Under the pieces are notes generated by a model, which saw only the letters and a list, made by a program, of their open reading frames with translations, made no database searches and was not told the DNA's origin. Of a stretch of DNA of 64,000 nt, positions 16,707 through 26,100 are shown in pieces. The DNA is taken from contig JAFGIE010000006.1 in assembly GCA_016929775.1 (NCBI GenBank), forward strand, positions 3,215 to 67,214, read 5' to 3'. This DNA comes from Anaerolineae bacterium (GTDB lineage Bacteria > Chloroflexota > Anaerolineae > JAFGEY01). The translations under genes and the position numbers were made by a program. Position 1 is the stretch's first letter, and each line of letters opens with the position of its first letter.

Positions 16707-18602
16707 ATGGACCGCTTGGTGGAGGTGGACGCAGGAACGCTGATCGCGGATGCAGCACAGGCTGCGGGGCTCTCGCTGGGACTGCCGTGTGGTGGGCAGG
16801 GACGGTGTGGTCGTTGCACGGTGATCGTGCGCGAGGGCACGGTCATCCGCCCGCCGAACCAGCGGCTGTCCGAGGAGGATGTGGCCTCGGGCTATGCGCT
16901 GGCGTGCCAGGCGACGATCGAGAGTGACGTCACGATCTATGTGCCGGCGCAGCAGATCGAGCGCAAGCTGCAAGCCGACAAGACGGCGACAGCCGTTACG
17001 GTCCCGCCTGGCTATGACCAGCTGCTAGACCAGCCCTTGCGCAAGTACGTCGTGAGCATGACGGAGCCCTCGCTCGATGACCAGACAGACGACTGGGCAC
17101 GCGTGCAGCGCGAGCTCGCGCGCCAGCACGGCGTGCGGGGCCTGGTCGCCGAGTTGCCCGTTCTCTCGCGTCTCGCGGCAGCGCTGCGCGACGGCGCGTG
17201 GACGGTGACCCTCGTGATCGAGTTGGATCAATGGAATGCACCGGAAGGGCCGCCCAGGCTCGTCGACGTGCTGGCGGGTGACCGCATGGAGTCGCTGTGG
17301 GGCGTGGCGATCGACATTGGCACGACGACCAACGTCGTGTGGTTGGTCGACCTGCTCAGCGGGCGCGTGATGGCCCAGGCAGCCGACTATAACGGGCAGA
17401 TCGCGCGGGGCGAGGATGTGATCTCGCGGATCATCTATGCCTCCAGGGGCAATGGCCTCGCCGAGCTGCAGAGGCTCGTGACGGACACGCTGAACCGCCT
17501 CCTGGCACAGGCGGCGGAAAAGGTGGGCACGCAGACCGCCGAGATCTACCGCGTCGTCGTCGCCGCCAACAGCACAATGCTGCACCTGTTTGCCGGACTG
17601 CAGCCGTCATCGATCCGGCTGATGCCGTTCGTGACGACGGTCAACCAACTGCCCGTGGTGCGGGCGCGAGATGTGGGCCTCGACGTCTGTCCAGATGCCT
17701 CGGTGGACTGCCTGCCGGGCATTGCCAGCTATGTCGGCGCCGACATCACCGCAGGGGTGCTGAGCTCTGGGATGTGCGTGGGTGACAAGCTGACCTTGTT
17801 CATCGACGTCGGCACGAACGGCGAGATCGTGCTGGGTGACTGCACGTGGCTGATCACGTGCGCGTGCTCTGCCGGGCCTGCGTTCGAGGGGGCAGGGGTC
17901 TATCACGGCATGCGTGCCACGCAGGGCGCGATCGAGGAGGTGTGGATCGACCCTGCGACGTACGAGCCTACGGTGCAGGTGATCGGTCCACCTGGGGAGA
18001 AGCCGCGTGGTCTGTGTGGCAGCGGGCTGATCGGCCTGATGGCAGAGATGTTCACGACGGGCATCATCGACAAGGGGAGCAATGTCAACGTCGCCCTGGA
18101 TACGGCGCGTACGCGCACCGGCGAGCACGGTCCGGAGTACGTGGTGGTCTGGGGAGACGAGACGGCGATCGGCAAGGACATCGTCCTGACCAACGTCGAC
18201 CTGGACAACCTGATGCGCGCCAAGGCGGCGATCTATGCCGGCTTTTCCGTCCTTGCCCAGAGCGTGGGGCTGACGATCGGCGATGTGGAACAGGTCCTGA
18301 TCGGCGGCGCCTTTGGGCAGTACATCAACATCGAAAAGGCGATCCAGATCGGGCTCCTGCCCGATGCGCCGTGGGACACCTTTCACTACATGGGCAACAC
18401 ATCGGTGCGCGGGGCCTATCTCGCGCTGCTGTCGCGTGACGTACGACAGCAGATCGTCAGCCTCGCCAGCATGATGACCTATCTCGAACTGTCGGCGGAT
18501 AACAGCTTCTTTGATGCGTTCAACGCGGCGATGTTCCTGCCGCACACGGACGAATTGCAGTTCCCGAGCGTGGCGGAGTTGATGCAGGAGCGAGGGCTCT
18601 AG
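16707..18602 (+). CDS. Reductive activator of the corrinoid iron-sulfur protein (RACo, AcsV-type ASKHA ferredoxin)
   Basis: RACo uses ATP to re-reduce accidentally oxidised Co(II) corrinoid to Co(I). The N-terminal plant-type [2Fe-2S] domain has C28, C34, C37 and C67 (CGGQGRCGRC). It is followed by a linker domain and a C-terminal ASKHA ATPase domain with AIDIGTTTNV, DVGTNGEI, GSGLIGL and IGGAFGQY. From ATG 16707 the product is 631 residues, but the first beta strand of the ferredoxin fold (TCRVRFQP) is encoded just upstream in the same frame with no ATG, GTG or TTG; an AAGGGGG site at 16664-16670 precedes ATC codons at 16674/16677. The true start may be a rare ATC or the ATG with a shortened strand. 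It is in the acs operon. Confidence 0.9.
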   Translation: MDRLVEVDAGTLIADAAQAAGLSLGLPCGGQGRCGRCTVIVREGTVIRPPNQRLSEEDVASGYALACQATIESDVTIYVPAQQIERKLQADKTATAVTVPPGYDQLLDQPLRKYVVSMTEPSLDDQTDDWARVQRELARQHGVRGLVAELPVLSRLAAALRDGAWTVTLVIELDQWNAPEGPPRLVDVLAGDRMESLWGVAIDIGTTTNVVWLVDLLSGRVMAQAADYNGQIARGEDVISRIIYASRGNGLAELQRLVTDTLNRLLAQAAEKVGTQTAEIYRVVVAANSTMLHLFAGLQPSSIRLMPFVTTVNQLPVVRARDVGLDVCPDASVDCLPGIASYVGADITAGVLSSGMCVGDKLTLFIDVGTNGEIVLGDCTWLITCACSAGPAFEGAGVYHGMRATQGAIEEVWIDPATYEPTVQVIGPPGEKPRGLCGSGLIGLMAEMFTTGIIDKGSNVNVALDTARTRTGEHGPEYVVVWGDETAIGKDIVLTNVDLDNLMRAKAAIYAGFSVLAQSVGLTIGDVEQVLIGGAFGQYINIEKAIQIGLLPDAPWDTFHYMGNTSVRGAYLALLSRDVRQQIVSLASMMTYLELSADNSFFDAFNAAMFLPHTDELQFPSVAELMQERGL

Positions 18603-18605
18603 AAG

Positions 18606-19397
18606 ATGACGACGACGATTGCCGTCGCGGGAAAGGGCGGCACGGGCAAGACGACCGTCGCTGCAATGATCGTACGCTACCTGAGCGAGCGCAACGCGGG
18701 GCCGATCCTGGCGATCGATGCCGACCCGTCGAGCAACCTGCACAGTGTGCTCGGGCTCGAGCTGGCGCAGACGATCGGCGATATCCGCGAGGACATGCGC
18801 GAGGAGGTGCAGGCCAGTGCGGCGACTGCGAGTGCGATGCCCGGTGGGCTGAGCAAGCAGGACTATCTCGACTACCAGGTGCGGATGGCGTTGGTCGAGG
18901 GCGATACCGTGGATCTGCTCGCGATGGGCCGACCGGAGGGACAGGGCTGCTACTGCGCTGCCAACCACATGCTCCGCACGGTGATGGACCGCCTGAGCGA
19001 TCACTATGCGTACGTGGTGATGGACAACGAAGCAGGGATGGAGCACATCAGCCGTCGGACGACGCGCGATGTCGACCACCTCTTGTTGGTCACGGATACA
19101 TCGCGACGGGGCGTCAATGCTGCGAAGCGTATTGTAGAGATGATCCCGGGCCTTGAGGTGAACATCGGCGCGATCTATGTGATCGTCAATCGGTTGATGA
19201 CCGCAGAGATGCCGCCCGCACTGGCAGAGGCGGTTCGCGAGATCGGCGCCGACGTGGTGGGCGCCATCCCGAGCGATTCTCTGATGTCCGAGTACGAGCT
19301 CTCCGGGCGCCCGCTGGTCCAGCTTCCGCACGAGACGCCGGTCGTCCAGGCTGTGTACCGGATCATCGAGCGCGTTCTATTCAACGGGCGGGCCTAG
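18606..19397 (+). CDS. cooC: CooC-type CODH/ACS maturation ATPase (second copy)
   Basis: This P-loop ATPase has 263 residues with Walker A GKGGTGKTT, IDADPSSNL and a CYCAAN Cys-x-Cys motif for nickel binding, followed by VMDNEAGMEHISR. It starts 3 bases after the RACo stop and belongs to the acs operon. Compared with the divergent copy at 7830-8600 it carries an extra helical insert (around residues 60-85). One copy probably serves the CODH C-cluster and the other the ACS A-cluster; which is which cannot be decided here. Confidence 0.9.
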   Translation: MTTTIAVAGKGGTGKTTVAAMIVRYLSERNAGPILAIDADPSSNLHSVLGLELAQTIGDIREDMREEVQASAATASAMPGGLSKQDYLDYQVRMALVEGDTVDLLAMGRPEGQGCYCAANHMLRTVMDRLSDHYAYVVMDNEAGMEHISRRTTRDVDHLLLVTDTSRRGVNAAKRIVEMIPGLEVNIGAIYVIVNRLMTAEMPPALAEAVREIGADVVGAIPSDSLMSEYELSGRPLVQLPHETPVVQAVYRIIERVLFNGRA

Positions 19398-19422
19398 CTC
19401 GCCAGACAACGAGGAGGATGTG

Positions 19423-20343
19423 ATGTACATCATTGCCGAGAACATCCAGATCCTGGCCCAGCGGGTAAAGCAGGCGATTGCCGAGCGGGATAGCGCGTTC
19501 TTCCGCGACATGGTTGCCCGCCTCGACGAGGCTGGGGCCAACGCGATCGATCTGAACATCGGGCCGAGCAGGAAGGCTGGGCACGAGATCCTACCGTGGT
19601 TGGTAAAAGAGGCCGAAAAGGTCACCGATCTTCCGCTCTGCTTTGACACGACCAACCTGAACGCGATCGAAGCGGCGTGCGAGACGGTAACCAAGGCGCA
19701 GCCGATCATCAACTCGACGGACTGCACGGCGGAGCGGTTGGCGACTGTGCCTGCGCTGGCGAAAAAGTACGGCGCACGTCTGGTGGGACTGACAAAGGGT
19801 GAGGGGATGATCCCGGTCAGCGCAGACGAGCGGTTGATGCTTGCCCTGGAGACGCTGATCCCGCACATGGTCGAGATGGACTTTCCGATCACAGATCTGA
19901 TCATCGATCCGCTCGTGCTGACGGTGTCGGGGTGCCAGGAGTACTGTCCTGAGATGATTGAGGCAGTGCGCGCACTCAAGTTCGCTTGGGAACCGCCCCC
20001 ACTGACCAACGGCGGACTCTCCAACGTGTCGAACGCCGTGCCGCGCGAAATGCGACCGCTCCTCGACCGTGTGTACATGGTCATGCTGATGGGAGCTGGG
20101 ATCGACATGGTCATTGCCAACCCCCTGGACAGCGACCTGCTCGAGTTCATACGGGTGGTGGAGGAGCGGGACGAGTCAACGCCGCTTAACCGGCTCCTGC
20201 TCACGCTGCACGACCGCATCGCGGGTATGGAGCACCTGCAGTCCGAGGACGTGGACATGAGCGATCCTGAACAGGCAGCGGTGTGGAAGACGGTGCAGGT
20301 GCTGCTCAACAACGTGATCTACACGGATGCGTACTTGAGATAG
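19423..20343 (+). CDS. acsE: Methyltetrahydrofolate:corrinoid iron-sulfur protein methyltransferase
   Basis: AcsE (306 residues) transfers the methyl group of 5-methyl-THF to the Co(I) corrinoid of AcsCD. It is a pterin-binding TIM barrel with AIDLNIGPSR, LCFDTTNLNAIEAA, INSTDCTAERL and LTKGEGMIPVS, matching the pterin-binding pocket of the family. ATG 19423 follows GAGGAGGA; an in-frame GTG lies directly before it. It is the last classical acs gene of the operon, 25 bases after cooC. Confidence 0.93.
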   Translation: MYIIAENIQILAQRVKQAIAERDSAFFRDMVARLDEAGANAIDLNIGPSRKAGHEILPWLVKEAEKVTDLPLCFDTTNLNAIEAACETVTKAQPIINSTDCTAERLATVPALAKKYGARLVGLTKGEGMIPVSADERLMLALETLIPHMVEMDFPITDLIIDPLVLTVSGCQEYCPEMIEAVRALKFAWEPPPLTNGGLSNVSNAVPREMRPLLDRVYMVMLMGAGIDMVIANPLDSDLLEFIRVVEERDESTPLNRLLLTLHDRIAGMEHLQSEDVDMSDPEQAAVWKTVQVLLNNVIYTDAYLR

Positions 20344-20448
20344 CGGGCCCAACTGCGGCTTGGACGCCGCCCGCTGTGCAGTGGCGCGGAGGGGTGAGGT
20401 CCGAGCCGCACGTCTTCGATCGTTGGGCTTTGCCAAGGGAGAGATGGT

Positions 20449-21021
20449 ATGACTGATATCTGGACACAACTGGCGCGGTACCGCCAAGTCAAGGTCATGC
20501 CGGACGGCGTCCGCGTGCTACTGCGCCCGATGACCCCAGATGACACCGAGCAGCTCGGCGCGTTGTTCGAGCGCGCGGCGCCGGAGGACCTGGAACGGTT
20601 TCGCAGCGATCCCACGGACCGGGACGTGGTCCGAACGTGGGCAGAGGAGCTGGATCTGTCCAGGGTCTTTCCGGTAATGGTCCTGGTCAATGACCGGGTG
20701 ATCGGTGACGTGACCATCCACTTTGGCTCCAAGTTCCAGCGGCATCTGGGGTGGTTGCGGCTGTTCCTGGATCGCGAGTACCGGCGCAGGGGCATCGGCA
20801 CGCTGATGATCCGGGCAGCGATCGACATCGCCCGGCGCACTGGACTGCACCAGCTCATCGCGTTGGTGCCGACCGACCAGCCGCAGGTGATCAAGGCGTT
20901 CGAGAACCTGGGCTTCCGGCACGAGTTCGTGCACCGGGACTATGCGATGCTGCACGACGGGCGGACGCTGGATGTCGCGGATCTCGTGCTGTACCTGGTC
21001 GACCATTCTGGGGAGTTCTAG
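20449..21021 (+). CDS. GNAT family N-acetyltransferase
   Basis: The 190-residue protein is a GCN5-type acetyltransferase. The acetyl-CoA-binding region is RREYRRRGIGTLMIRAAIDIA-like (seen as EYRRRGIGTLMIRA), followed by a typical FENLGFRHEF strand near the C-terminus. Acceptor unknown. It lies between acsE and a DUF166 gene. A possible role is protein acetylation tuned to acetyl-CoA supply, but nothing in the sequence proves this. An AAGGGAGAG site precedes ATG 20449. Confidence 0.8.
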   Translation: MTDIWTQLARYRQVKVMPDGVRVLLRPMTPDDTEQLGALFERAAPEDLERFRSDPTDRDVVRTWAEELDLSRVFPVMVLVNDRVIGDVTIHFGSKFQRHLGWLRLFLDREYRRRGIGTLMIRAAIDIARRTGLHQLIALVPTDQPQVIKAFENLGFRHEFVHRDYAMLHDGRTLDVADLVLYLVDHSGEF

Positions 21022-21026
21022 ACACC

Positions 21027-21737
21027 GTGCGGATCTTGATGGCGATACAGGGCGAGTGGGGGAAGCGGATCGCGCGGCAGCTGGCGTCCAGTGCACCGAC
21101 CTGCTGGGCGTTGCGCTGGTGGTCTGCACCCCCCGTCCTGCCGCCGATATTGGACGAGCCGGAGGAGTTCCTGCCCCGCGAGCTTCCAGAGGCGGATCTG
21201 CTCTTGGTCCTAACGGAGAGCCCTGGGCTGACAGACTTGGCGCCCGATCTGGCGAGCATGTGCGGCGCCCAGGCGGCGATCGTAGCGGTGGACCGGCGCT
21301 CGTGCGCGCAGCCGGGCCTTCGCCGCCAAGTGCAGCTCCGGCTGGAGGCCTTGGGCGTGGCTTGTGCCTTTGCGATGCCCTTCTGCAGCCTGGCGCCATC
21401 GCCGACGCAGGACCCGACGATCCGGGCCTTTGCGGAACGGTATGGGCGTCCCGAACTGTCCTGCCGCGTGCGCGATGGTCGCATCGTGGGCTGCACGGTG
21501 GTGCGCCAGGCGCCCTGTGGCAACACGCAGTATGTCGCCGAGCAGCTCGTGGGCGTCGCGGTGGCGGATGCCGAGGAGCGCGCTGGGTTGCTGCATCACT
21601 ACTACCCGTGCTGGGGCGGTATGGAGGCGGACCCGGTCACCGGCGAGCACGCGCTGCTGCACATCGCGGCGACGCTGGCGCAGCGCGCAGTCGCCCGAAC
21701 GTTAAGAACCTATCGGTCGGTCGAGAGAGGTGACTGA
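21027..21737 (+). CDS. DUF166-like protein
   Basis: The 236-residue protein resembles the DUF166/COG1810 family of unknown function, seen mostly in methanogens and anaerobes. Recognisable points are a Cys-rich central region (LEALGVACAFAMPFCSL), an APCGNTQYVAEQL motif and HHYYPCWGGME near the C-terminus. The conserved Cys and His suggest a metal or cofactor site. GTG 21027 begins 5 bases after the GNAT stop; ATG 21039 is an alternative. The position at the end of the CODH/ACS operon hints at a role linked to C1 metabolism. The family assignment is from memory of motifs and is moderate. Confidence 0.55.
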   Translation: MRILMAIQGEWGKRIARQLASSAPTCWALRWWSAPPVLPPILDEPEEFLPRELPEADLLLVLTESPGLTDLAPDLASMCGAQAAIVAVDRRSCAQPGLRRQVQLRLEALGVACAFAMPFCSLAPSPTQDPTIRAFAERYGRPELSCRVRDGRIVGCTVVRQAPCGNTQYVAEQLVGVAVADAEERAGLLHHYYPCWGGMEADPVTGEHALLHIAATLAQRAVARTLRTYRSVERGD

Positions 21738-21824
21738 CCGCAGCGTCCCAACGGGTGCGGTCTGTGGGCGTGAACGAGGGGGCCTGGCTGTAAGCTGCTG
21801 GGATGCAGCGGAGCGCGCTCTGTT

Positions 21825-22448
21825 CTAGCTACGGGGCAAGACCTGGTCGCGTGAGTTCTGGATGTGACGCGTGACCGCCCGTTCTGCGGCGCTTGCATCG
21901 CGCGCCTTGAGGGCCTGGACGATCGCCCGATGGCTCTCGATGATGCGCGGCAGGTCGGTCATCCGGTTGAGGATCTGGTACCAGATGCGCATGTCGAGCT
22001 CGTACAGCTGGCGAAGTGCGTTGCCCAGGAAGACGTTGTCCGCTGCGTCATAGATCGCCTCGTGGAACCGCCGATCGAGCTGCAACCAGGTCTGAGAGTC
22101 GGCGCGCCGGGCAGTCTCCTCGAACTGCGGCATCATTGCCTCGAGGGACGCCAGCTGGGGCTCGGTCGCTCTCTGCACGGCGAGTCGTGCGCACAGCGCC
22201 TCGAGAACGGAGCGCACCTCGAAGGACTGGCGAAAGATGCGCGCCATCGTGTCGTCGGTCACGCGCACGCTGTTGCCGTCACGCTCGATCCAGCCTTCCT
22301 GCACCAGCTCGTCTATGGCGTGGTGCACCGAACCGGGAGGCATACCTAACCGGCGCGCAAGAGTGGTCTCGTCTATCGGCACCCCTGGCTCGATCTCCAG
22401 GGAGGTGATCTGTTCTCTGAGCAGTTCATAGGCTCGGTCGACGTCCAT
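21825..22448 (-). CDS. GntR family (FadR/FCD) transcriptional regulator
   Basis: The 207-residue repressor-type regulator has an N-terminal winged helix (about 1-70; ETTLARRLGMPPGSVHHAID) and a helical C-terminal FCD ligand-binding domain (about 80-205) with the metal/acid-binding layout DRRFHEAIYDAA and SHRAIVQALKARD. FCD regulators sense small organic acids. ATG 22448 follows AGGAGC. The first helix and the wing look intact. It is divergent from the MerR-hdr operon and has its own good promoter with an inverted repeat in the leader, so it is likely autoregulated and may also control the divergent genes. Confidence 0.88.
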   Translation of the reverse strand: MDVDRAYELLREQITSLEIEPGVPIDETTLARRLGMPPGSVHHAIDELVQEGWIERDGNSVRVTDDTMARIFRQSFEVRSVLEALCARLAVQRATEPQLASLEAMMPQFEETARRADSQTWLQLDRRFHEAIYDAADNVFLGNALRQLYELDMRIWYQILNRMTDLPRIIESHRAIVQALKARDASAAERAVTRHIQNSRDQVLPRS

Positions 22449-22472
22449 GTTCGCTCCTGTTTCGCTAGACTG

Positions 22473-22492
22473 GGTGTGCTTGCTGTCACACC
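22473..22492 (-). promoter_or_regulatory. Inverted repeat in the gntR leader, candidate operator
   Basis: GGTGTG (22473-22478) and CACACC (22487-22492) form a perfect inverted repeat with an 8-base spacer. It lies just at or after the predicted transcription start of the gntR gene, a classic position for autorepression. Confidence 0.45.
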
Positions 22493-22500
22493 TGAGACGT

Positions 22501-22529
22501 ACTATAGCACACGTGAAGGGGCTTGTCAA
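22501..22529 (-). promoter_or_regulatory. Sigma70 promoter of the gntR gene
   Basis: On the minus strand TTGACA (22529-22524) and TATAGT (22506-22501) are 17 bases apart. The start would be near 22494, giving a leader of about 45 nt. Confidence 0.75.
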
Positions 22530-22591
22530 CGACCAGTGAGCTAGGCGCGGGCGCCCGGGTCACGCCCTCTTCGGCCTGGGTGGCGCCGATC

Positions 22592-22609
22592 TGATAGCAA
22601 TTCCTATCA
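22592..22609 (+). promoter_or_regulatory. Palindromic operator upstream of the merR-hdr promoter
   Basis: TGATAG (22592-22597) and CTATCA (22604-22609) form an 18-bp palindrome with an AATT centre. It ends 6 bases before the -35 box of the MerR promoter. It is a candidate site for the GntR or MerR protein encoded on either side. Confidence 0.5.
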
Positions 22610-22615
22610 AGTTAC

Positions 22616-22644
22616 TTGACATCGCTCTCTGCAAGCTGTATAAT
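22616..22644 (+). promoter_or_regulatory. Consensus sigma70 promoter of the merR-hdr operon
   Basis: Perfect TTGACA (22616-22621) and TATAAT (22639-22644), spacer 17 bases. A MerR-activated promoter normally has a 19-20 base spacer, so MerR would more likely act here from the upstream palindrome or as a repressor. Confidence 0.8.
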
Positions 22645-22731
22645 CCTTCCAGCCTCCTCGACCATCAGAGTGGGTGATCTGGGGGACGGGTTCTGAGAGC
22701 GGCAACCTTTGTCGGTCAGGACACGCGCGTC

Positions 22732-23142
22732 ATGCACCAGGACCTACCAGTATACATCATCAGCGCCGCCGCCGACTTGCTGGGTGTCCATGCCAGGACA
22801 CTCTATCTCTACGAGCAGAAGGGTCTCGTCATCCCGGCGCGCAAGGGGAACCGCCGCTACTACTCTGAGCGCGACCTGCAGTGGGTGCGTGACCTCCGTT
22901 TCCTGGTGCACGAGCGCGGACTAAACCTCGAAGGCTTGCGTCAACTGCTGGCACTCCGGGCGCAGCTCGCCTACGAGACGAGCGAGGCACCACTCCCGGA
23001 CGCGTGCGCGGAGCTGGTCTCCCCGCGCATGCCTTGCTGGCAGAACGGTGCTGCCCGGTTTGACTGTCGTAGCTGTCCAGTGTACGATACGGCGCGTATG
23101 AGCCTGCGCCAAGACCAAGGGATCGCGGGGCAGGCAGACTAG
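22732..23142 (+). CDS. MerR-family regulator with a four-cysteine C-terminus
   Basis: The 136-residue protein has an N-terminal MerR winged helix (about 6-75): YIISAAADLLGVHARTLYLYEQKG, here read as AADLLGVHARTLYLYEQKG, then RRYYSERDL. A dimerisation helix follows, and a short tail with C92, C102, C112 and C115 (CRSCP). The tail looks like a metal- or Fe-S-binding sensor, comparable in idea but not in spacing to SoxR. It is the first gene of the hdr/met operon, 42 bases before the first HdrA, and is the obvious candidate regulator of that cluster. The ribosome binding site is weak. Confidence 0.82.
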   Translation: MHQDLPVYIISAAADLLGVHARTLYLYEQKGLVIPARKGNRRYYSERDLQWVRDLRFLVHERGLNLEGLRQLLALRAQLAYETSEAPLPDACAELVSPRMPCWQNGAARFDCRSCPVYDTARMSLRQDQGIAGQAD

Positions 23143-23184
23143 AGCCAGATACCAGTTTCCTGCCAGGCATCAAAGGAGAACTGC

Positions 23185-26100
23185 GTGGTCCAGAGAGAGA
23201 AGATCGGATCGGTGTTGGTCGTTGGCGCCGGCGTAGGGGGGATGCGCGCCGCCATTGACCTGGCGGATGCCGGCATCAAGGTGTACCTGGTCGAGCAGTT
23301 GTCGAGCGTGGGGGGCGTGGTCTCCCAGCTCGGGTTCATGTTCCCGACGCACGACTGTGTCCTCTGCCGCGGGACGTCAGACCACGGGTATGGCTGCACG
23401 CGTCCCTCGATCACCCCTTGGTTGCTGGACTATAGCCAACATCCCGCTGTTGAGTTGATGACGCTCACGGATCTGGTGGCGGTGAGAGGGCAGCCTGGGC
23501 ATTTCGTGGTCTCGGTACGCCACAGGCCTCGCTACGTCGACCCAGGTCATTGCATCAACTGCAACAGATGCGCCGAGGTCTGCCCGGTTGAGCTCCCCGA
23601 CCCGTTCCACATGGGCTTGAGCAATCGCAAGGCGGTGGGCAAGTATGCCGCGCGCGCGGTGCCCGATGCATACTATGTGGAGCGCGGCGACTACTGCGAT
23701 GACTGCCGCAAGTGCGTGTCGGTCTGCCCGACAGGCGCGATCGATCTGGATGAAGAGGCGTGGACGGAGGATCTGCACGTCGGGGCGATCATCCTCACCG
23801 TTGGCTACAAGGTGCACGACCCAAGCGGCATTGCCGAATACGGGTATGGGCGCTATCCGAACGTGATCACCAGCCTCGAGTACGAGCGTCTGACGAGCCT
23901 GGTGGTCAGCGGGCCTACCGGGGGCTTGCTGCGCCGTCGCTCCGACGGGAGGCTGCCGCGCAAGTTGGCGTGGATCCAGTGTGTCGGATCGCGGAACCAG
24001 GAACACCCTTACTGCTCCTCGATCTGCTGCATGTATGCCACCAAGGAGGCGATGCTGGCGAAGCAGCGTCTGCCTGGGGTGGAAGCCACGATCTTTCTGA
24101 TGGATCAGCGTGCCTTCTCCAAGGCCTACAGCGCCTACACCCGGCGCGCGGAGGAGGTATTCGGGGTGCGGTACGTGCGGAACCGGGTTTCGGTGATCCA
24201 CGAGGACCCGGTGACGCATGATCTGATCGTGCGCCACCAATCGGACGAGGGCGTCCTCCGGGAAGAGCGGTTTGACATGATCGTGCTCTCGGTGGGTAGC
24301 GAGCCGCCCGCGCAGTCGAAGCAGTTGGCCCAGATGCTCGACATCGAGCTCAACGAGTACGGCTTTTGCCGCACGGAAAAGTTCGAGCCCGTCGACACGA
24401 CGCGTCCTGGCGTTTACGTGGCGGGCGCCTTTGCGATGCCCAAAGAGATCACCGAATCGATCATTGACGCCAGCGGCGCTGTGGCGCAGGCGATCCAGCT
24501 GCTCTCTGGCACCCAGCACCAGCTCGACGTGGCGCAACTGCCCCCTATGGAGCGCGATGTCGCGGGAGAGAAGCCCCGGGTCGGGGTGTTTGCTTGTCTC
24601 TGCGGCGGCGAGATCTCGGATGTGGTTGACGTGCCCGATGTCTTGGCCTACGCGCGGACGCTGCCCGATGTGGTCTATACAAGTGCAGTATCGTTTGGTT
24701 GCCAGGAGAGCGGGCTGGAAGAGATCCTGCGCGCCATTCGGCAGAAGGGCATCAACCGGGTGGTGATCGGGGCGTGCAGCCCGCGCACGCACGAGGCGTT
24801 GTTCCAGGCGTTGCTGAGCCGGGCGCGCCTGAACCCGTACCTGCTCGAGTTCGTCAGCTTGCGGGAAAGTTGCTCGTGGGTGCACCACGACAATCCCGCT
24901 GGCGCCACGCGCAAAGCCCGGGAGTTAGTGCGATACGGCGTGGGGCGCGCGCGCAAGCTGCAGCCGATCCAGCAGCTCCAGATGGACTATACGCGATCTG
25001 CGCTGATCCTGGGTGGAGGCGTCGCCGGTCTGAGGGCAGCGCTGACGATCGCTGAACAGGGCTACGATGTCTACCTGGTCGAGAAGCAGAAGCGCCTGGG
25101 CGGTAACGTGCGCAACCTGCACTTTACCGCCGAGGGTGATAACCCACGCCAGATGCTGCGCAACCTGACCAAGCGGGTCGAGAGCCACGAGCGGATCGCC
25201 GTGTACAAGGAGACCGAGCTGATCCAGTTCCAGGGCACAAAGGGCAATTTCGTTTCAACCCTGCGCGGTAGGCGCAACGGCAGCGAACAGGTCGAAGAGT
25301 GGGACGTGGCGCATGGGGTGACGATCGTGGCAACGGGCGCCAGCGAGTTCCGCGCCCCGGTCTACTTTTTGGGGGAGGACGAGCGCACAGTCACGCAACT
25401 CGAGTTGGAGGCCCTGATCGCCGAGCACCCGGCGCAGATCAACCGGCTTATGAGCGTCACCATGATCCAGTGTGTGGGTCCGTGGAGCTACGACGGGAGC
25501 ACCGAGTTCTACTGCAGCCGGACGTGCTGTACCAACACGATGAAGAACGCGATCCGGATCAAGGTGATCAACCCGTCGTGCCAGGTGGTGGTGCTCTACA
25601 AGGAGCTGATGACGTACGGGTTCCGCGAAAAGTACTACACCGAGGCGCGAGAACGGGGTGTGCTCTTTGTGCGCTACACGGACGAGACGCCCCCGCACGT
25701 GTACCATGAGGGGGAGCAGCTCAAGGTCAGGGTGCACGATCACATCCTGCACGAGGACTTGATCTTGACGTCCGATCTCCTCGCTCTGAGTACAGCCGCG
25801 ATCCCGAGCGAGAGCACCTCTCGCCTGGCAGAGATGCTGTCTGTGCCGCTGTCGCCCGAGGGCTTCTTTATGGAGGACAACCTCAAGCTCCGGCCGATGG
25901 ATTTTACGCGCGAAGGGGTCTTCCTGTGCGGGGCAGCCCACTATCCCAAGTTCTCCGAGGAAGCGATCGCACACGCACTGGCGACCTCTGCCCGCGCGAT
26001 GACGATCCTGGGCAAGGACAAGCTTGAGGCGACGGTCAAGTTCGCGCAGGTGGATCAGGCCAAGTGTGTGGGCTGTCTGACCTGCGTGCGTACGTGTCCG

